Positions 28,962 through 38,424 of a stretch of 64,000 nt of DNA are shown here, in pieces. A program made the translations under genes and the position numbers. The first letter of the stretch is position 1. Every line of letters starts with the position of its first letter. The stretch is taken from the NCBI RefSeq assembly GCF_014698475.1, contig NZ_JACJTB010000010.1, forward strand, positions 62,001-126,000, given 5' to 3'. Below the pieces are notes generated by a model. That model did no database searches. It saw only the letters and a list, made by a program, of their open reading frames with translations, and was not told the origin of the DNA. This DNA comes from Nostoc spongiaeforme FACHB-130 (GTDB taxonomy: Bacteria; Cyanobacteriota; Cyanobacteriia; Cyanobacteriales; Nostocaceae).

Positions 28962-31900
28962 ATGCCCTACATTCATTATTCGCATTTACTACGTTATGGC
29001 TTTGTGGTGGTAATTGTCGCCACAGCACTAGTAATTATGCTCTTGCTTGACCCTATATTGGACATGAAGGGAACGCCATTCCTACTATTTTTTAGTGCTG
29101 TAATGGTGAGTGCTTGGTATGGTGGTTTGAAATCAGGACTGTTAGCAACCTTCTTGTCAGCAATATTGAGCGATTACTTTTTTCTTTCCCAACATTACAC
29201 AGTCGGGTTAAGTTTACCTAATGGTGTAAAAATACTGTTATTTGCAGCACAGGGATTACTGTTTAGTTTTCTATCTGAAGAATTAAGGCACGCTAAACGT
29301 AAAGCAGAAATTCATCTCCAGAAACTAAAAATTAGTGAAGAACGATTTCGTGTCGCCCTCAGTAACTCAGATATTGTGGTGTTTCAGCAAGACAGAGATT
29401 TCCGTTATCAATGGGTTCATAATCTACAGGGTATAGATACAGTTGCAGCCGTGTTGGGCAGAACTGATTATGAACTGTTCCCGACAGCAATAGCACAACA
29501 ATTGATGAAAATTAAACGCCAAGCGGTAGAACAAGGTATTTCCACCCGTGAGGAAGTTTGTCTCAGTCTTGGGGAAGAAGTGATTTACTATGACTTGCTA
29601 GTGGAACCCCTTACAGGTGGCGGAGGTGGTGTAACTTGTGTAGGCGTAAATATTACAGAACGCAAGCAAACAGAAATCGAAAAAGCCAAGCTACAAAACA
29701 AACTTCAGCAAGTTCTCCAACAAAAAGATGAATCTTTAGCATTACTGAATACTTGGTTAACTAGTTCCCCCATAGCATTGGCATTTTTTGATACTGAATT
29801 ACGCTATGTGTATGCTAATGAAGCGTTAGCAGCTATCAATGGTATACCTTTGAGCCAACATATTGGTCGCACTTTACAAGAAATCTTACCGGAATGGGCA
29901 GGGCAATTAGAGCCTGTGTTTCAGCAAGTGATGCAAACGCGCCAACCATTACTGAATCAAGAAGTTAGCGGCGAAACTCATCCGCCTGGGGTATATCGGC
30001 AAAGTTTAGTCAGCTACTATCCCGTTAGCTTACCCGATGGAAAATTGCTGGGCGTGGGAGTTACTGGTGTTGAAATTACGCCACTCAAACAAGCTGAACA
30101 AGCATTACGAGACAGCGAAGCCAAGTTTCGCAGTGTGGTTGAGTCAAACATGATTGGGATTGGCTTTTGGGAAAGAGATGGCAAAATCACAGATGCTAAT
30201 GATGCGTTGTTGAATATGTTGGGTTACAGCCGCGAAGATTTAGTTAATGGAGAATTGGACTGGCGAAATTTGACACCTGCTGAGTATCTCCCACTTGATG
30301 AACAAGCACTCATACAACTTCAACACAGTTCCTTTTCTATTCCTTATGAAAAAGAATATATCCGCAAAGATGGTACTCGCTTACCAGTGTTAATCGGTAG
30401 CAGTCATTTTGAGAGAACTTCAGACAGAGGCGCTTTTTTTGTTATTGATATTAAAGAACGTAAGCAAGCAGAAGAACAACTGCGTTATATTGCGGAAATT
30501 AGTAGTTTACTGTCTACCTCATTAGATTATGAGGAAACTTTACAGCAAATCGCTAGAATCTCTGTACCACAATTAGCTGACTGGTGTAGTGTGGAGATTT
30601 TGACGGATGATGGTTCACTGCGGCGTTTACCTGTGGCTTATGCAGATCCGTCTCAGGCAGAGTTAGCGCAAAAACTTCAGGATTATGTGCCGAATTTGTC
30701 AGGTACACATCCGATCGCTAGAGTACTGCAAACAGGCAAACCAGAATTAATCGCTCAAGTCACTGATCAGATGTTAGTTGCCTCGACGCAAAACGCCGAA
30801 CATTTGGAAATTATCCGTCAGCTAGGGGCAAAGTCGGCAATGGTGGTGCCATTAATCGCCCACAAGCGAGTTTTGGGTTGTATTACCTTTGCGATCGCCG
30901 ACTCCCATCGTTGCTACGATGAAACTGATTTAAATTTGGCCACAGATGTAGCTTATCGCGCTGCCTTAGCAGTGGAAAATGCCCAACTTTATCGAGATAA
31001 TCATCAAGCGTTAATCAATTATGCCGAATCTCTAGCACTGTTAGATGCACTGTTAGCAGGCGCACCTGTGGCTGTTTGCTTTTTAGATCAAGAACTACGC
31101 TATATCCGAATTAATCAAGTTTTAGCTGACATTAACGGTTTCCCTGTAGAAGCCCATCTGGGGCGGAAATTTAGCGAGATGTTCCCCAGGATGGCGGTAC
31201 AATTTGAAGCGCAATTGCAACAGGTGTTAGAAACTGGTGAACCTCTGCTGAATGTGGAAATTAGCGGGGAAGTACCAGGAAAACCAGGAATATACGGCTA
31301 TTGGCTGGGTAATTATTATCCAGTCCGCAATGCTTTAAATGAAACTGTGGGGATTGGGATAATTTTCTCGGATGTCACAGCCACCAAGGTTGCGGAAATT
31401 GCTTTGCGTGAAAGTGAATCGAGATTCCGCGCCATGTTCAACCAAGCCGCAGTCGGTATTGCTTTGGTAGGGTTGAACGGTCAATTTTTGCAAGTAAATC
31501 CGGCATTGTGTGAGATTACTGGTTATAGCCAAGCCGAATTAATGCAGATGAACTTTCAAGATATCACCCACCCTGATGATGTAGCGGATGATTTAGCCCA
31601 GGCTGGGAGAGTTTTAGCGAAGGAAATTAATGGTTATTCTTTAGAAAAACGCTACATTCGCAAAGATGGTTCCCCTGTTTGGGTAAATCTGACTTCTTCG
31701 GCTGTTTGGGATATTTATGGACAAGCTAAGTATGCAGTCGGCATTATTGAAGATATCAGCGATCGCAAACAAGCAGAAATAGCACAAAAATTTTTAGTCG
31801 AAGCCAGTAGCTTACTAGCAGCCTCCCTAGATTATCAAGTCACTCTCAATAATGTGGCTAATTTGGTAGTGCCTACCTTAGCTGATTGGTGCGTTGTTGA

Positions 31901-34007
31901 TGTGCTGGGGGAAGATTATACGATTCAACAAATAGCGATGATTGCTGCTATTCCGGCTAAACACGAAATTCTCACAGAACTGCGCCGACGTTATCCGCCC
32001 AAATACGAAAACAACAGTCCGTTTCGAGAAATTTTGCTGCGGGGTGAATCAGTCTTTTATCCTGAATTGCCACCTCAAATTCTGGCAGATATGGCTAAAG
32101 ACGAGGAGCATTTGCAATTACTCCAAAGCTTGGGTATGGGTTCCTTGATAATTATTCCCCTCCATTTGCGCGGGGAAATATTTGGCGTAATTTCTCTAGT
32201 GAGAGGCACATCTAGTTGTGCTTATAATTCAGCAGACTTGGCATTAGCAGAAGATTTAGCCCATCGTGCGGCGGCGGCGATTGATAACGCTAGACTTTAC
32301 CAAAAAACCCAGCAGGCAAAACAAGCCGCAGAATTAGCAGTCAGTCGCACTGTGCGTTTACAAAGAATCACCGCCGCCCTTTCCGAAGCTATCACCCCGC
32401 AACAAGTGGCTGAGGTTGTAGTTAATCAGGGAATTGTGGCTTTAGGTGCGAGTGCGGGTTCTGTGAGTTTGTTAGTAGAACATGGCAGTTATTTGAAAGT
32501 TGTGCAAGCCACTGGCTATCCAGAATCAGTGCTGGAAGCTTGGGAAACTTTTCCGGTGACGGCGGCTGTGCCTTTAGCAGAAACTGTGCGAACAAGTAAA
32601 GCAATTTTTCTCGAAAGTCCAGCCGCCTTAGCAGCTAATTATCCCCATTTAGCCGAGTTGCCATCGGTGACAGGAAATTCAGCCTTTGCTTGTATTCCCT
32701 TGATTGTAGAAAAACAAGTGATTGGGGCATTAGGGTGGAGTTTTGCAACTACCCAAATTTTTTCGGAAGCTGATCAAGGATTTATGTTGACATTGGGGCA
32801 GCAATGTGGTCAGGCGATCGCCCGCGCCCAACTTTACGAAGCCGAACGCCTTGCCCGTTCCGAAGCTGAAACCGCCAACCGCATCAAAGATGAATTTCTG
32901 GCGGTGCTTTCCCATGAACTGCGAACTCCCCTCAACCCGATTTTGGGCTGGGCAAAATTACTCCGCACCCGCAGAAATGACGAAAATACAATCGTTCGGG
33001 CTTTGGAAACCATTGAACGCAACGCCAAATTACAAGCCCAACTGATTGAAGATTTATTAGATGTATCGCGGATTTTGCGGGGTAAGTTAAGTCTGCACAT
33101 CCGCACCGTAGATTTAAACAGCACAATCACCGCCGCCTTAGAAACAGTGCGTTTAGCCGCCGAAGCCAAGTCAATTCAACTGCAAACCTCACTGCCCCAG
33201 CATAACGTTGAAGTTATGGGTGATGGCGATCGCTTGCAACAAATTGTTTGGAATTTGGTATCCAATGCCGTAAAATTTACACCGTCAGCCGGACAAGTAG
33301 AAGTGCGGTTAGAACAAGTCGGGATGGAGGCGCAAATTCAAGTTATTGATAATGGTAAGGGTATTACCCCAGAATTTTTACCCTACGTCTTTGAATACTT
33401 CCGCCAAGCCGATGGTAAAACTACCAGAGTATTTGGTGGTTTGGGATTAGGACTGGCAATTGTCCGCCATTTAGTAGAACTCCACGGTGGTATAGTCTGG
33501 GCAGAAAGTCCAGGTGAAGGACAAGGGGCAACTTTTACCGTGCGGCTACCTCTGCATAAAAGCGCCGATTCTCCTATGTTGAATCCTGAAACTGCACAGA
33601 TGGATTTGGCAACCCAAGATTCATTATTGGCAGGAGTGCGAATTTTATTTGTTGATGATCAAGCCGATGTCTTGGAGTTTTTCAGCTTTGCCTTAGAACA
33701 GTATGGGGCAGAAGTCACAGCAGTCGCCTCTGCCGCAGAAGCACTAGAAGCCCTAGCCCAGTTACAGCCAGATATTTTACTCAGTGATATTGGAATGCCC
33801 ATCATGGATGGGTATATGTTGCTGCGCCAATTGAGGCAATTACCCCCAGATCAAGGCGGGCAAATCCCAGCAATTGCTCTCACCGCCTATGCGGGCGAAA
33901 TCGACTACAAACAAGCAATGGCCGCAGGTTTTCAACGACACATCCCCAAACCCGTAGATCCTGTTGACTTAGCAATTGCGATCGCTAAACTGATTCGGCG
34001 GAAATAA
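28962..34007 (+). CDS. Giant hybrid sensor histidine kinase (DUF4118, 5 PAS, 3 GAF, HK, REC)
   Basis: 1681 residues from ATG 28962; an upstream in-frame TTG (28944) is less likely. In order: KdpD-like DUF4118 four-helix membrane domain (about 5-110), PAS (about 125-230), PAS (about 264-372), PAS (about 385-500), GAF (about 510-680), PAS (about 690-810), PAS (about 820-940), GAF (about 944-1110), GAF (about 1130-1290), HisKA with HELRTPLNP (His near 1316), ATPase domain (about 1415-1530, GGLGLGLAIVRHLVELHG) and receiver (about 1559-1675, Asp in LLSDIGMPIMDGY). GAF Cys residues near WCVVDV or CAYN might allow cofactor binding, but no phytochrome signature is evident. No partner is adjacent. Confidence 0.93.
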   Translation: MPYIHYSHLLRYGFVVVIVATALVIMLLLDPILDMKGTPFLLFFSAVMVSAWYGGLKSGLLATFLSAILSDYFFLSQHYTVGLSLPNGVKILLFAAQGLLFSFLSEELRHAKRKAEIHLQKLKISEERFRVALSNSDIVVFQQDRDFRYQWVHNLQGIDTVAAVLGRTDYELFPTAIAQQLMKIKRQAVEQGISTREEVCLSLGEEVIYYDLLVEPLTGGGGGVTCVGVNITERKQTEIEKAKLQNKLQQVLQQKDESLALLNTWLTSSPIALAFFDTELRYVYANEALAAINGIPLSQHIGRTLQEILPEWAGQLEPVFQQVMQTRQPLLNQEVSGETHPPGVYRQSLVSYYPVSLPDGKLLGVGVTGVEITPLKQAEQALRDSEAKFRSVVESNMIGIGFWERDGKITDANDALLNMLGYSREDLVNGELDWRNLTPAEYLPLDEQALIQLQHSSFSIPYEKEYIRKDGTRLPVLIGSSHFERTSDRGAFFVIDIKERKQAEEQLRYIAEISSLLSTSLDYEETLQQIARISVPQLADWCSVEILTDDGSLRRLPVAYADPSQAELAQKLQDYVPNLSGTHPIARVLQTGKPELIAQVTDQMLVASTQNAEHLEIIRQLGAKSAMVVPLIAHKRVLGCITFAIADSHRCYDETDLNLATDVAYRAALAVENAQLYRDNHQALINYAESLALLDALLAGAPVAVCFLDQELRYIRINQVLADINGFPVEAHLGRKFSEMFPRMAVQFEAQLQQVLETGEPLLNVEISGEVPGKPGIYGYWLGNYYPVRNALNETVGIGIIFSDVTATKVAEIALRESESRFRAMFNQAAVGIALVGLNGQFLQVNPALCEITGYSQAELMQMNFQDITHPDDVADDLAQAGRVLAKEINGYSLEKRYIRKDGSPVWVNLTSSAVWDIYGQAKYAVGIIEDISDRKQAEIAQKFLVEASSLLAASLDYQVTLNNVANLVVPTLADWCVVDVLGEDYTIQQIAMIAAIPAKHEILTELRRRYPPKYENNSPFREILLRGESVFYPELPPQILADMAKDEEHLQLLQSLGMGSLIIIPLHLRGEIFGVISLVRGTSSCAYNSADLALAEDLAHRAAAAIDNARLYQKTQQAKQAAELAVSRTVRLQRITAALSEAITPQQVAEVVVNQGIVALGASAGSVSLLVEHGSYLKVVQATGYPESVLEAWETFPVTAAVPLAETVRTSKAIFLESPAALAANYPHLAELPSVTGNSAFACIPLIVEKQVIGALGWSFATTQIFSEADQGFMLTLGQQCGQAIARAQLYEAERLARSEAETANRIKDEFLAVLSHELRTPLNPILGWAKLLRTRRNDENTIVRALETIERNAKLQAQLIEDLLDVSRILRGKLSLHIRTVDLNSTITAALETVRLAAEAKSIQLQTSLPQHNVEVMGDGDRLQQIVWNLVSNAVKFTPSAGQVEVRLEQVGMEAQIQVIDNGKGITPEFLPYVFEYFRQADGKTTRVFGGLGLGLAIVRHLVELHGGIVWAESPGEGQGATFTVRLPLHKSADSPMLNPETAQMDLATQDSLLAGVRILFVDDQADVLEFFSFALEQYGAEVTAVASAAEALEALAQLQPDILLSDIGMPIMDGYMLLRQLRQLPPDQGGQIPAIALTAYAGEIDYKQAMAAGFQRHIPKPVDPVDLAIAIAKLIRRK

Positions 34008-34134
34008 CGAAGGCAGGGTGCATGGTGAGAAAGCGTTTGAGCCTTATTTACTTTTCTTTATATAGTTTGGTTTTATTGCATCGACTCATACCATTTTGGA
34101 TTTTAGATTTTAGATTTTGGATTGAAAAAGTTTC

Positions 34135-34192
34135 TACTGGTAAGCTTTTGAGCAATCCATTTGTCGCAATCATTGTTCAATTTGGTATTACT
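34135..34192. repeat. Dispersed repeat copy
   Basis: It matches 4802-4859 at 45 of 58 bases without gaps. The flanks read CATACCATTTTGG on the left (34086) and AATTTGGTATTAC on the right, so the copy may be the right part of a roughly 107-bp element with ATACCA ends, like 39974-40086. Confidence 0.6.
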
Positions 34193-34215
34193 TAGCAGTG
34201 GTCACAGTTGTTAAG

Positions 34216-34797
34216 CTACCATGCAAGCCGCGTATATCCACTAGTGTGATAAGGCAAAAATCTGTACTCTTCGTTGAGTTGATGAATAGTCTCGCTATGA
34301 TTGGAGTCAGAATGTTTGTTTTCTGGCTTGAGTCGCAGAGATAACCCCAATGCTGCTTCTAGATGATTGAGTAAACGAGTAATAGTATCCCGCTTGCTAA
34401 TTCGATAGTAAACAACCGTGTTTTTTTGTATTTCTTGCAATACAGGTACATCGCTCACTAAAGGTACATCCAAACTTTCGCCATCGTTGGTGATTAGGAC
34501 TATCGCTGCACGTTGATAAAGTTCTACTAAATCTTGGTGTTCTAGTTGTGAGAACAACCGAATACCATAACGAATGCCTAATCGCTCGATTCGCGCCTGC
34601 ATTTCTGGTTCCCATTCTGGGCAGACTCTCACTAATAATAATTCTGGGTGATAATATCTGAGACGAGCATAGGTTTCTAGGAGAATATCTAACTGTTTGC
34701 GGGAGAGATTTTCACTGATATTCAATACAAAAGGCCGATCGCCTATTTGCTGCTGAATAGTCTGGTGATTATAAAATTCAGGATGTAGGTGATTCAT
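34216..34797 (-). CDS. Orphan glycosyltransferase-like (GT-B C-terminal half) protein
   Basis: 193 residues from ATG 34797, chosen because GAAGGATAATTTT precedes it; the frame runs open to 34887, but that extension overlaps a MITE end. The segment RLFSQLEHQDLVELYQRAAI and the following LITNDGESLDVPLV have the layout of the donor-binding half of GT4-type glycosyltransferases, but no acceptor half is present. It may be a degenerate or regulatory relative. No sugar-related neighbours were seen. Confidence 0.5.
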   Translation of the reverse strand: MNHLHPEFYNHQTIQQQIGDRPFVLNISENLSRKQLDILLETYARLRYYHPELLLVRVCPEWEPEMQARIERLGIRYGIRLFSQLEHQDLVELYQRAAIVLITNDGESLDVPLVSDVPVLQEIQKNTVVYYRISKRDTITRLLNHLEAALGLSLRLKPENKHSDSNHSETIHQLNEEYRFLPYHTSGYTRLAW

Positions 34798-34893
34798 AAA
34801 ATTATCCTTCGCAGAACTGATTGTCCAAATGGTTTGCTGTGGCGATCGCTTTGTTCCACTTCTTTGCACTCGCGGCCGAAATATCACAAGTAA

Positions 34894-34910
34894 TTTGCCG
34901 GAAATGATAT
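34894..34910. repeat. Single MITE end
   Basis: TTTGCCGGAAATGATAT differs from the right terminal repeat at 17381-17397 by one base. No matching left end is seen within about 200 bp. The rest of the spacer (34911-35424) is AT-rich and shows no gene. Confidence 0.6.
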
Positions 34911-35424
34911 GACTGGTAGATGCTTGATATCTTATTTGCTAAGTCTTAGTGCGAGGGTTAAATTCCTACACTTGTTGATACGCCTGATTATCCCTGATCA
35001 CTGCATAAACCCTAGCTTCTTCAAGCAACTAGTAGCTAACTTGAAGATAAGTTCAGGTAGGCAAAACGAATGTATTTTTTTTATAAACCATTTTTGAATA
35101 TTTGTCTAATATTTTTTGTATATTTTTTTTCTGGTATATCTTCTCTACGGAGATGGCAAAAGTAGAATTACATAGCTTTATGGCTCAACTGAAAGCTGTA
35201 GGCGTTATATCTATTAACCAAAACTAGAAACTTTTTATACATATCTTAAATACGGCAAATTTCAAGTGAGTGAAGTAAACAATTGATTTCTCAAAGCTAG
35301 GTTACGAGCCTTTTCTTATTCTGACTTCTGACTGAGAATACCCTAAAAGAAATATGGCTATTGCTAGATGTGGTTCTCTGTCAAAACGCTATAGGCTACA
35401 ACTGTTGAGCAGAGAGATTCGCTT

Positions 35425-36759
35425 GTGGATGTCCTAGTAAAAAGAGCGCAAACACTTAAACAAGCCTTGGTCGATTTTGTCCTAGATGCTGAAGGTGAAC
35501 TGGCGCAAGCATTAGAGGTTTATGCAGCCGCACAGTCCCATAAAGGAAATGGCAATCATACCCAACAAGATTTAATTATTGATCGGTTTATTACAGAAGG
35601 GAAAGTTGGTGAGAGTTCACCCATCGAGTTATTTATTGCCAGTGATGCAGATTTAACCGATGGCGATCGCAATTTACTCAACAGTTGGCATCGTAGCTTT
35701 ATCGGCTTATTCACCATCACCCAAATTTTACCTGATGGTTTGGAGTTGATGAACTGGTTGACAGCAAAAAATTATATCGTCAAGTCTAACGGTACTGAAA
35801 AACAACAAGACATATCTCGTTTCCAGCCAGGAGATATATTACTTACCCGCATTTCTCCCCTAACTGAAAATGAGTGGATATTTTCTGGGACTCACACTTT
35901 TATGGGTAAACTTGGTAAGCCAAAACTTGCTGTCGCTATTGGTAATTTTAAAGATAATTATAAAAGTCATCTTTACAGCGATGCTCCTGAATTGCTAGAA
36001 GAAGCATGGCACTCAGTCGAGCAGTATCATCAGCAATTTGTTGACTTTTTTGGTAGTGATGAAGTTACTTTACCAGGATATCAATTAAATAAAAAAATAG
36101 TTGAATTTCAAGCAATTATCAGTGAAAAATATCTCCAAGCTGCTGGATTAGATACTTCTAAATCTTTAGATGAGGTAGCAGCAGAAGCAGGCATTACCCA
36201 AGATGAAATCGCCGCAGCCGCGAAAGAAGTTGGTGTGGACTCTAATGTAGTTTCGCAAATGCTGAATGGTAAAAACGCTCAACAAAAAATGGTTGCACCA
36301 AAGGTTGATTTACCTTCTGAATTGCGAAAAGCGGAACAAGTCACAACCATTTCTCATCCTCGTTGGGGCTTGATATTTTTACCAACATACACTAAATTTA
36401 AAGCGATTTTGTTAGCTGATGATGGGCGCAAAATTGAAGGCGCAGAAAAAACTATTCGTTATTATCTAGAAGATAAAAGTATCAATGCTTATATTTGGCA
36501 TCGATTAGCACAACAATACCCAAATCAAATAGAAAAAGTTTTACAAGATTTTTTGCAGCGTCCAGATTTTAACTTAAGTAATGACTTAGATAAACTCTTG
36601 CAAGAGAATGGTAAACCTATCGAGCCAGAATTACCAGAAATAGCCAGTGTGCCTTTACATTTGCATAATTTATTTCAAGAAGCACTGGCAGAAGTTAATA
36701 AATCTAAACCTAAAGCTAAGGGACAAAAACAAACAGCAAAAGGTTTTCAGAGAGGTTAA
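35425..36759 (+). CDS. Conserved hypothetical protein, 444 residues
   Basis: Soluble and acidic, with no signal peptide or membrane segment. Visible parts: a helical N-terminal region (KQALVDFVLDAEGELAQALE), a middle containing ISRFQPGDILLTRISPLTEN, an HTH-like stretch (LDEVAAEAGITQDEIAAAA, about 248-268) and a C-terminal region (about 310-400) that includes GLIFLPTYTKFKAILL, ending in a basic tail. I do not recognise the family. It starts with GTG and has no clear Shine-Dalgarno. Its stop overlaps the stop of the convergent Uma2 gene. Confidence 0.75.
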   Translation: MDVLVKRAQTLKQALVDFVLDAEGELAQALEVYAAAQSHKGNGNHTQQDLIIDRFITEGKVGESSPIELFIASDADLTDGDRNLLNSWHRSFIGLFTITQILPDGLELMNWLTAKNYIVKSNGTEKQQDISRFQPGDILLTRISPLTENEWIFSGTHTFMGKLGKPKLAVAIGNFKDNYKSHLYSDAPELLEEAWHSVEQYHQQFVDFFGSDEVTLPGYQLNKKIVEFQAIISEKYLQAAGLDTSKSLDEVAAEAGITQDEIAAAAKEVGVDSNVVSQMLNGKNAQQKMVAPKVDLPSELRKAEQVTTISHPRWGLIFLPTYTKFKAILLADDGRKIEGAEKTIRYYLEDKSINAYIWHRLAQQYPNQIEKVLQDFLQRPDFNLSNDLDKLLQENGKPIEPELPEIASVPLHLHNLFQEALAEVNKSKPKAKGQKQTAKGFQRG

Positions 36760-37328
36760 GTTAAGATTAGTTGCATTTCAAATCCCGGTAATACATCTTC
36801 TCCAGAAAGAATTGTCGGTATTTGTCTGACTTCGACAGCTTTTCCGAGTCGATAGATTTCCACTGTGCCATCTTGATAATTAATCAGCCATCCTAAACGC
36901 AAACCATTTTCTATATATTCTTGCATTTTCTCTTGCAGAGATTTGAGCCTATCTGTTTCGGAACGCAGTTCAATAGCAAAATCTGGTACAAGTGGCGGGA
37001 ATTTTTTACGCTGTTCTGGTGTTAAAGCTTCCCACTTTGCCAATTTTACCCAAGCCGCATCAGGAGAACGTTTTGCACCATTCGGTAATATAAAGATAGT
37101 TGAAGAACTAAAAACTTTGCCTAATTTAGCTTGACGATTCCATATCTCTAAATCAGTTATTAGTCCAGCTTCTTGATTTCCGCTTTCTCCTCCGACTGGT
37201 GGCACAATAATCAACTCTCCGGCTGCATTCATTTCCAGGCTGAGATCACGGTTGGCAAGACACAATTGATAGAATTGTTCATCACTTAAATGTGCTATCG
37301 GTTCTAAATTGAGAACCACAGTATTCAT
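36756..37328 (-). CDS. Uma2 family (DUF820) endonuclease-like protein
   Basis: 190 residues. The PD-(D/E)XK-like core is SPDAAWVKLAKW and VPDFAIELRSETDRLKSLQE, with IVPPVGGESGNQEAGL and the late GWLINYQDGTVEIYRLG. These proteins are greatly expanded in cyanobacteria, often as dozens of copies. Cellular role unknown. It converges with the 444-residue protein gene with a 4-bp overlap of stop codons. Confidence 0.9.
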   Translation of the reverse strand: MNTVVLNLEPIAHLSDEQFYQLCLANRDLSLEMNAAGELIIVPPVGGESGNQEAGLITDLEIWNRQAKLGKVFSSSTIFILPNGAKRSPDAAWVKLAKWEALTPEQRKKFPPLVPDFAIELRSETDRLKSLQEKMQEYIENGLRLGWLINYQDGTVEIYRLGKAVEVRQIPTILSGEDVLPGFEMQLILT

Positions 37329-37523
37329 TTAGCTTTTCCTCGTGCCTTTTTTGCTAACTGGTAGCGAGTAAGTTGAGTAGAGCGATCGCAAAAACTCAAC
37401 ATTACTATATAAGTATAACTTTATTAAGCTGAGGATAAATTTACTTCACCCTCCAGATGCAGAGAAACCGTAAAATCTAAGTTTGATATTGTATAACTTG
37501 ATGTAAGTTCTCAGGGTTAGAAT

Positions 37524-38138
37524 ATGGCAAGCTTAAATCGTGTGCTATTTACTCAGGATACAATTCTTAAACAAGAGCCAGTACAATCGAGTCAGTTGCC
37601 AAGTACGAAACAACAACATATTCCGCTTGGGACTTTACTGGTGTTAAAGTCTTACGAAATCCCGGCGGCTCATTCTGAGTACTATAAATTATCTTTAGAA
37701 GATATTCAATTTAAAGGTTTTAGTAGTAACTGGTATGCCTTTGGGAAACACGCCAAAATTATTCCAGATGAAATTACGCCTGTGACAAATATTCAAGCGA
37801 TCGCAACTAAACAACAAGCCAAGAATACAGTAAATATAACTGTAGATCGCCAGTCTGTCGGCAATAAACAAGGTTTCCTCAAACTGGTGTTTAACGCAGA
37901 TACCATCATTAAGCGCGAACCTGGAGATTCTAAATTCATGAATGATCAATCCAAGCAGGTAATTCCAGGCGGTACAGAATTAATTTTATTAACCGATAAG
38001 CCAGACAACAATAATATTGTGAAATTTACCCTGAAGGATAATCATCTCAAATTTAGTCTGAAGGATATTGAGTTTAAAGGTTTCTCGAAAGATTGGTTTG
38101 TCTTTACCCAGCACGTTGGTATTCAACGTGTTGATTAA
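37524..38138 (+). CDS. Hypothetical protein of two homologous modules
   Basis: 204 residues made of two related units, about 7-80 and 120-200. Each opens with a basic acidic strand set (VLFTQDTILKQEP versus LVFNADTIIKREP), passes IPLGT versus IPGGT and closes with LSLEDIQFKGFSSNWYAF versus FSLKDIEFKGFSKDWFVF. They are joined by a 40-residue linker. No signal peptide. The module looks all-beta, SH3-like in length. I know no function. Internal duplication is the main visible fact. Confidence 0.75.
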   Translation: MASLNRVLFTQDTILKQEPVQSSQLPSTKQQHIPLGTLLVLKSYEIPAAHSEYYKLSLEDIQFKGFSSNWYAFGKHAKIIPDEITPVTNIQAIATKQQAKNTVNITVDRQSVGNKQGFLKLVFNADTIIKREPGDSKFMNDQSKQVIPGGTELILLTDKPDNNNIVKFTLKDNHLKFSLKDIEFKGFSKDWFVFTQHVGIQRVD

Positions 38139-38424
38139 AAAATGTAGAGACTATAGGAATACGGTTTGATTCCTGAATCTATTTGTGTAGGTAGGGAATG
38201 GGGAGTGGGGAGTGGGGAGTAGGAAAGAAGCCTGCTCTGAGTGTACTAATTTTTTTTCAGAAATCAAATATGAGTCCTATAGATGTGTTGCTGATTATAT
38301 AGATGTAATATCATCAGGACTTACGTACCAAGATTGTCTGTAGAGATTAGGTTGAGTGGTGAAAGGGTTTTTGATATATACTCCCTACTCCCCACTCCCA
38401 CCCCAGGTTACTTGCAACTGGGTG

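Noticed and set aside
34798-34887. N-terminal extension of the glycosyltransferase-like ORF
   Set aside because: The extension lies against a MITE end and has no ribosome site; AAGGAT before ATG 34797 supports the shorter form.
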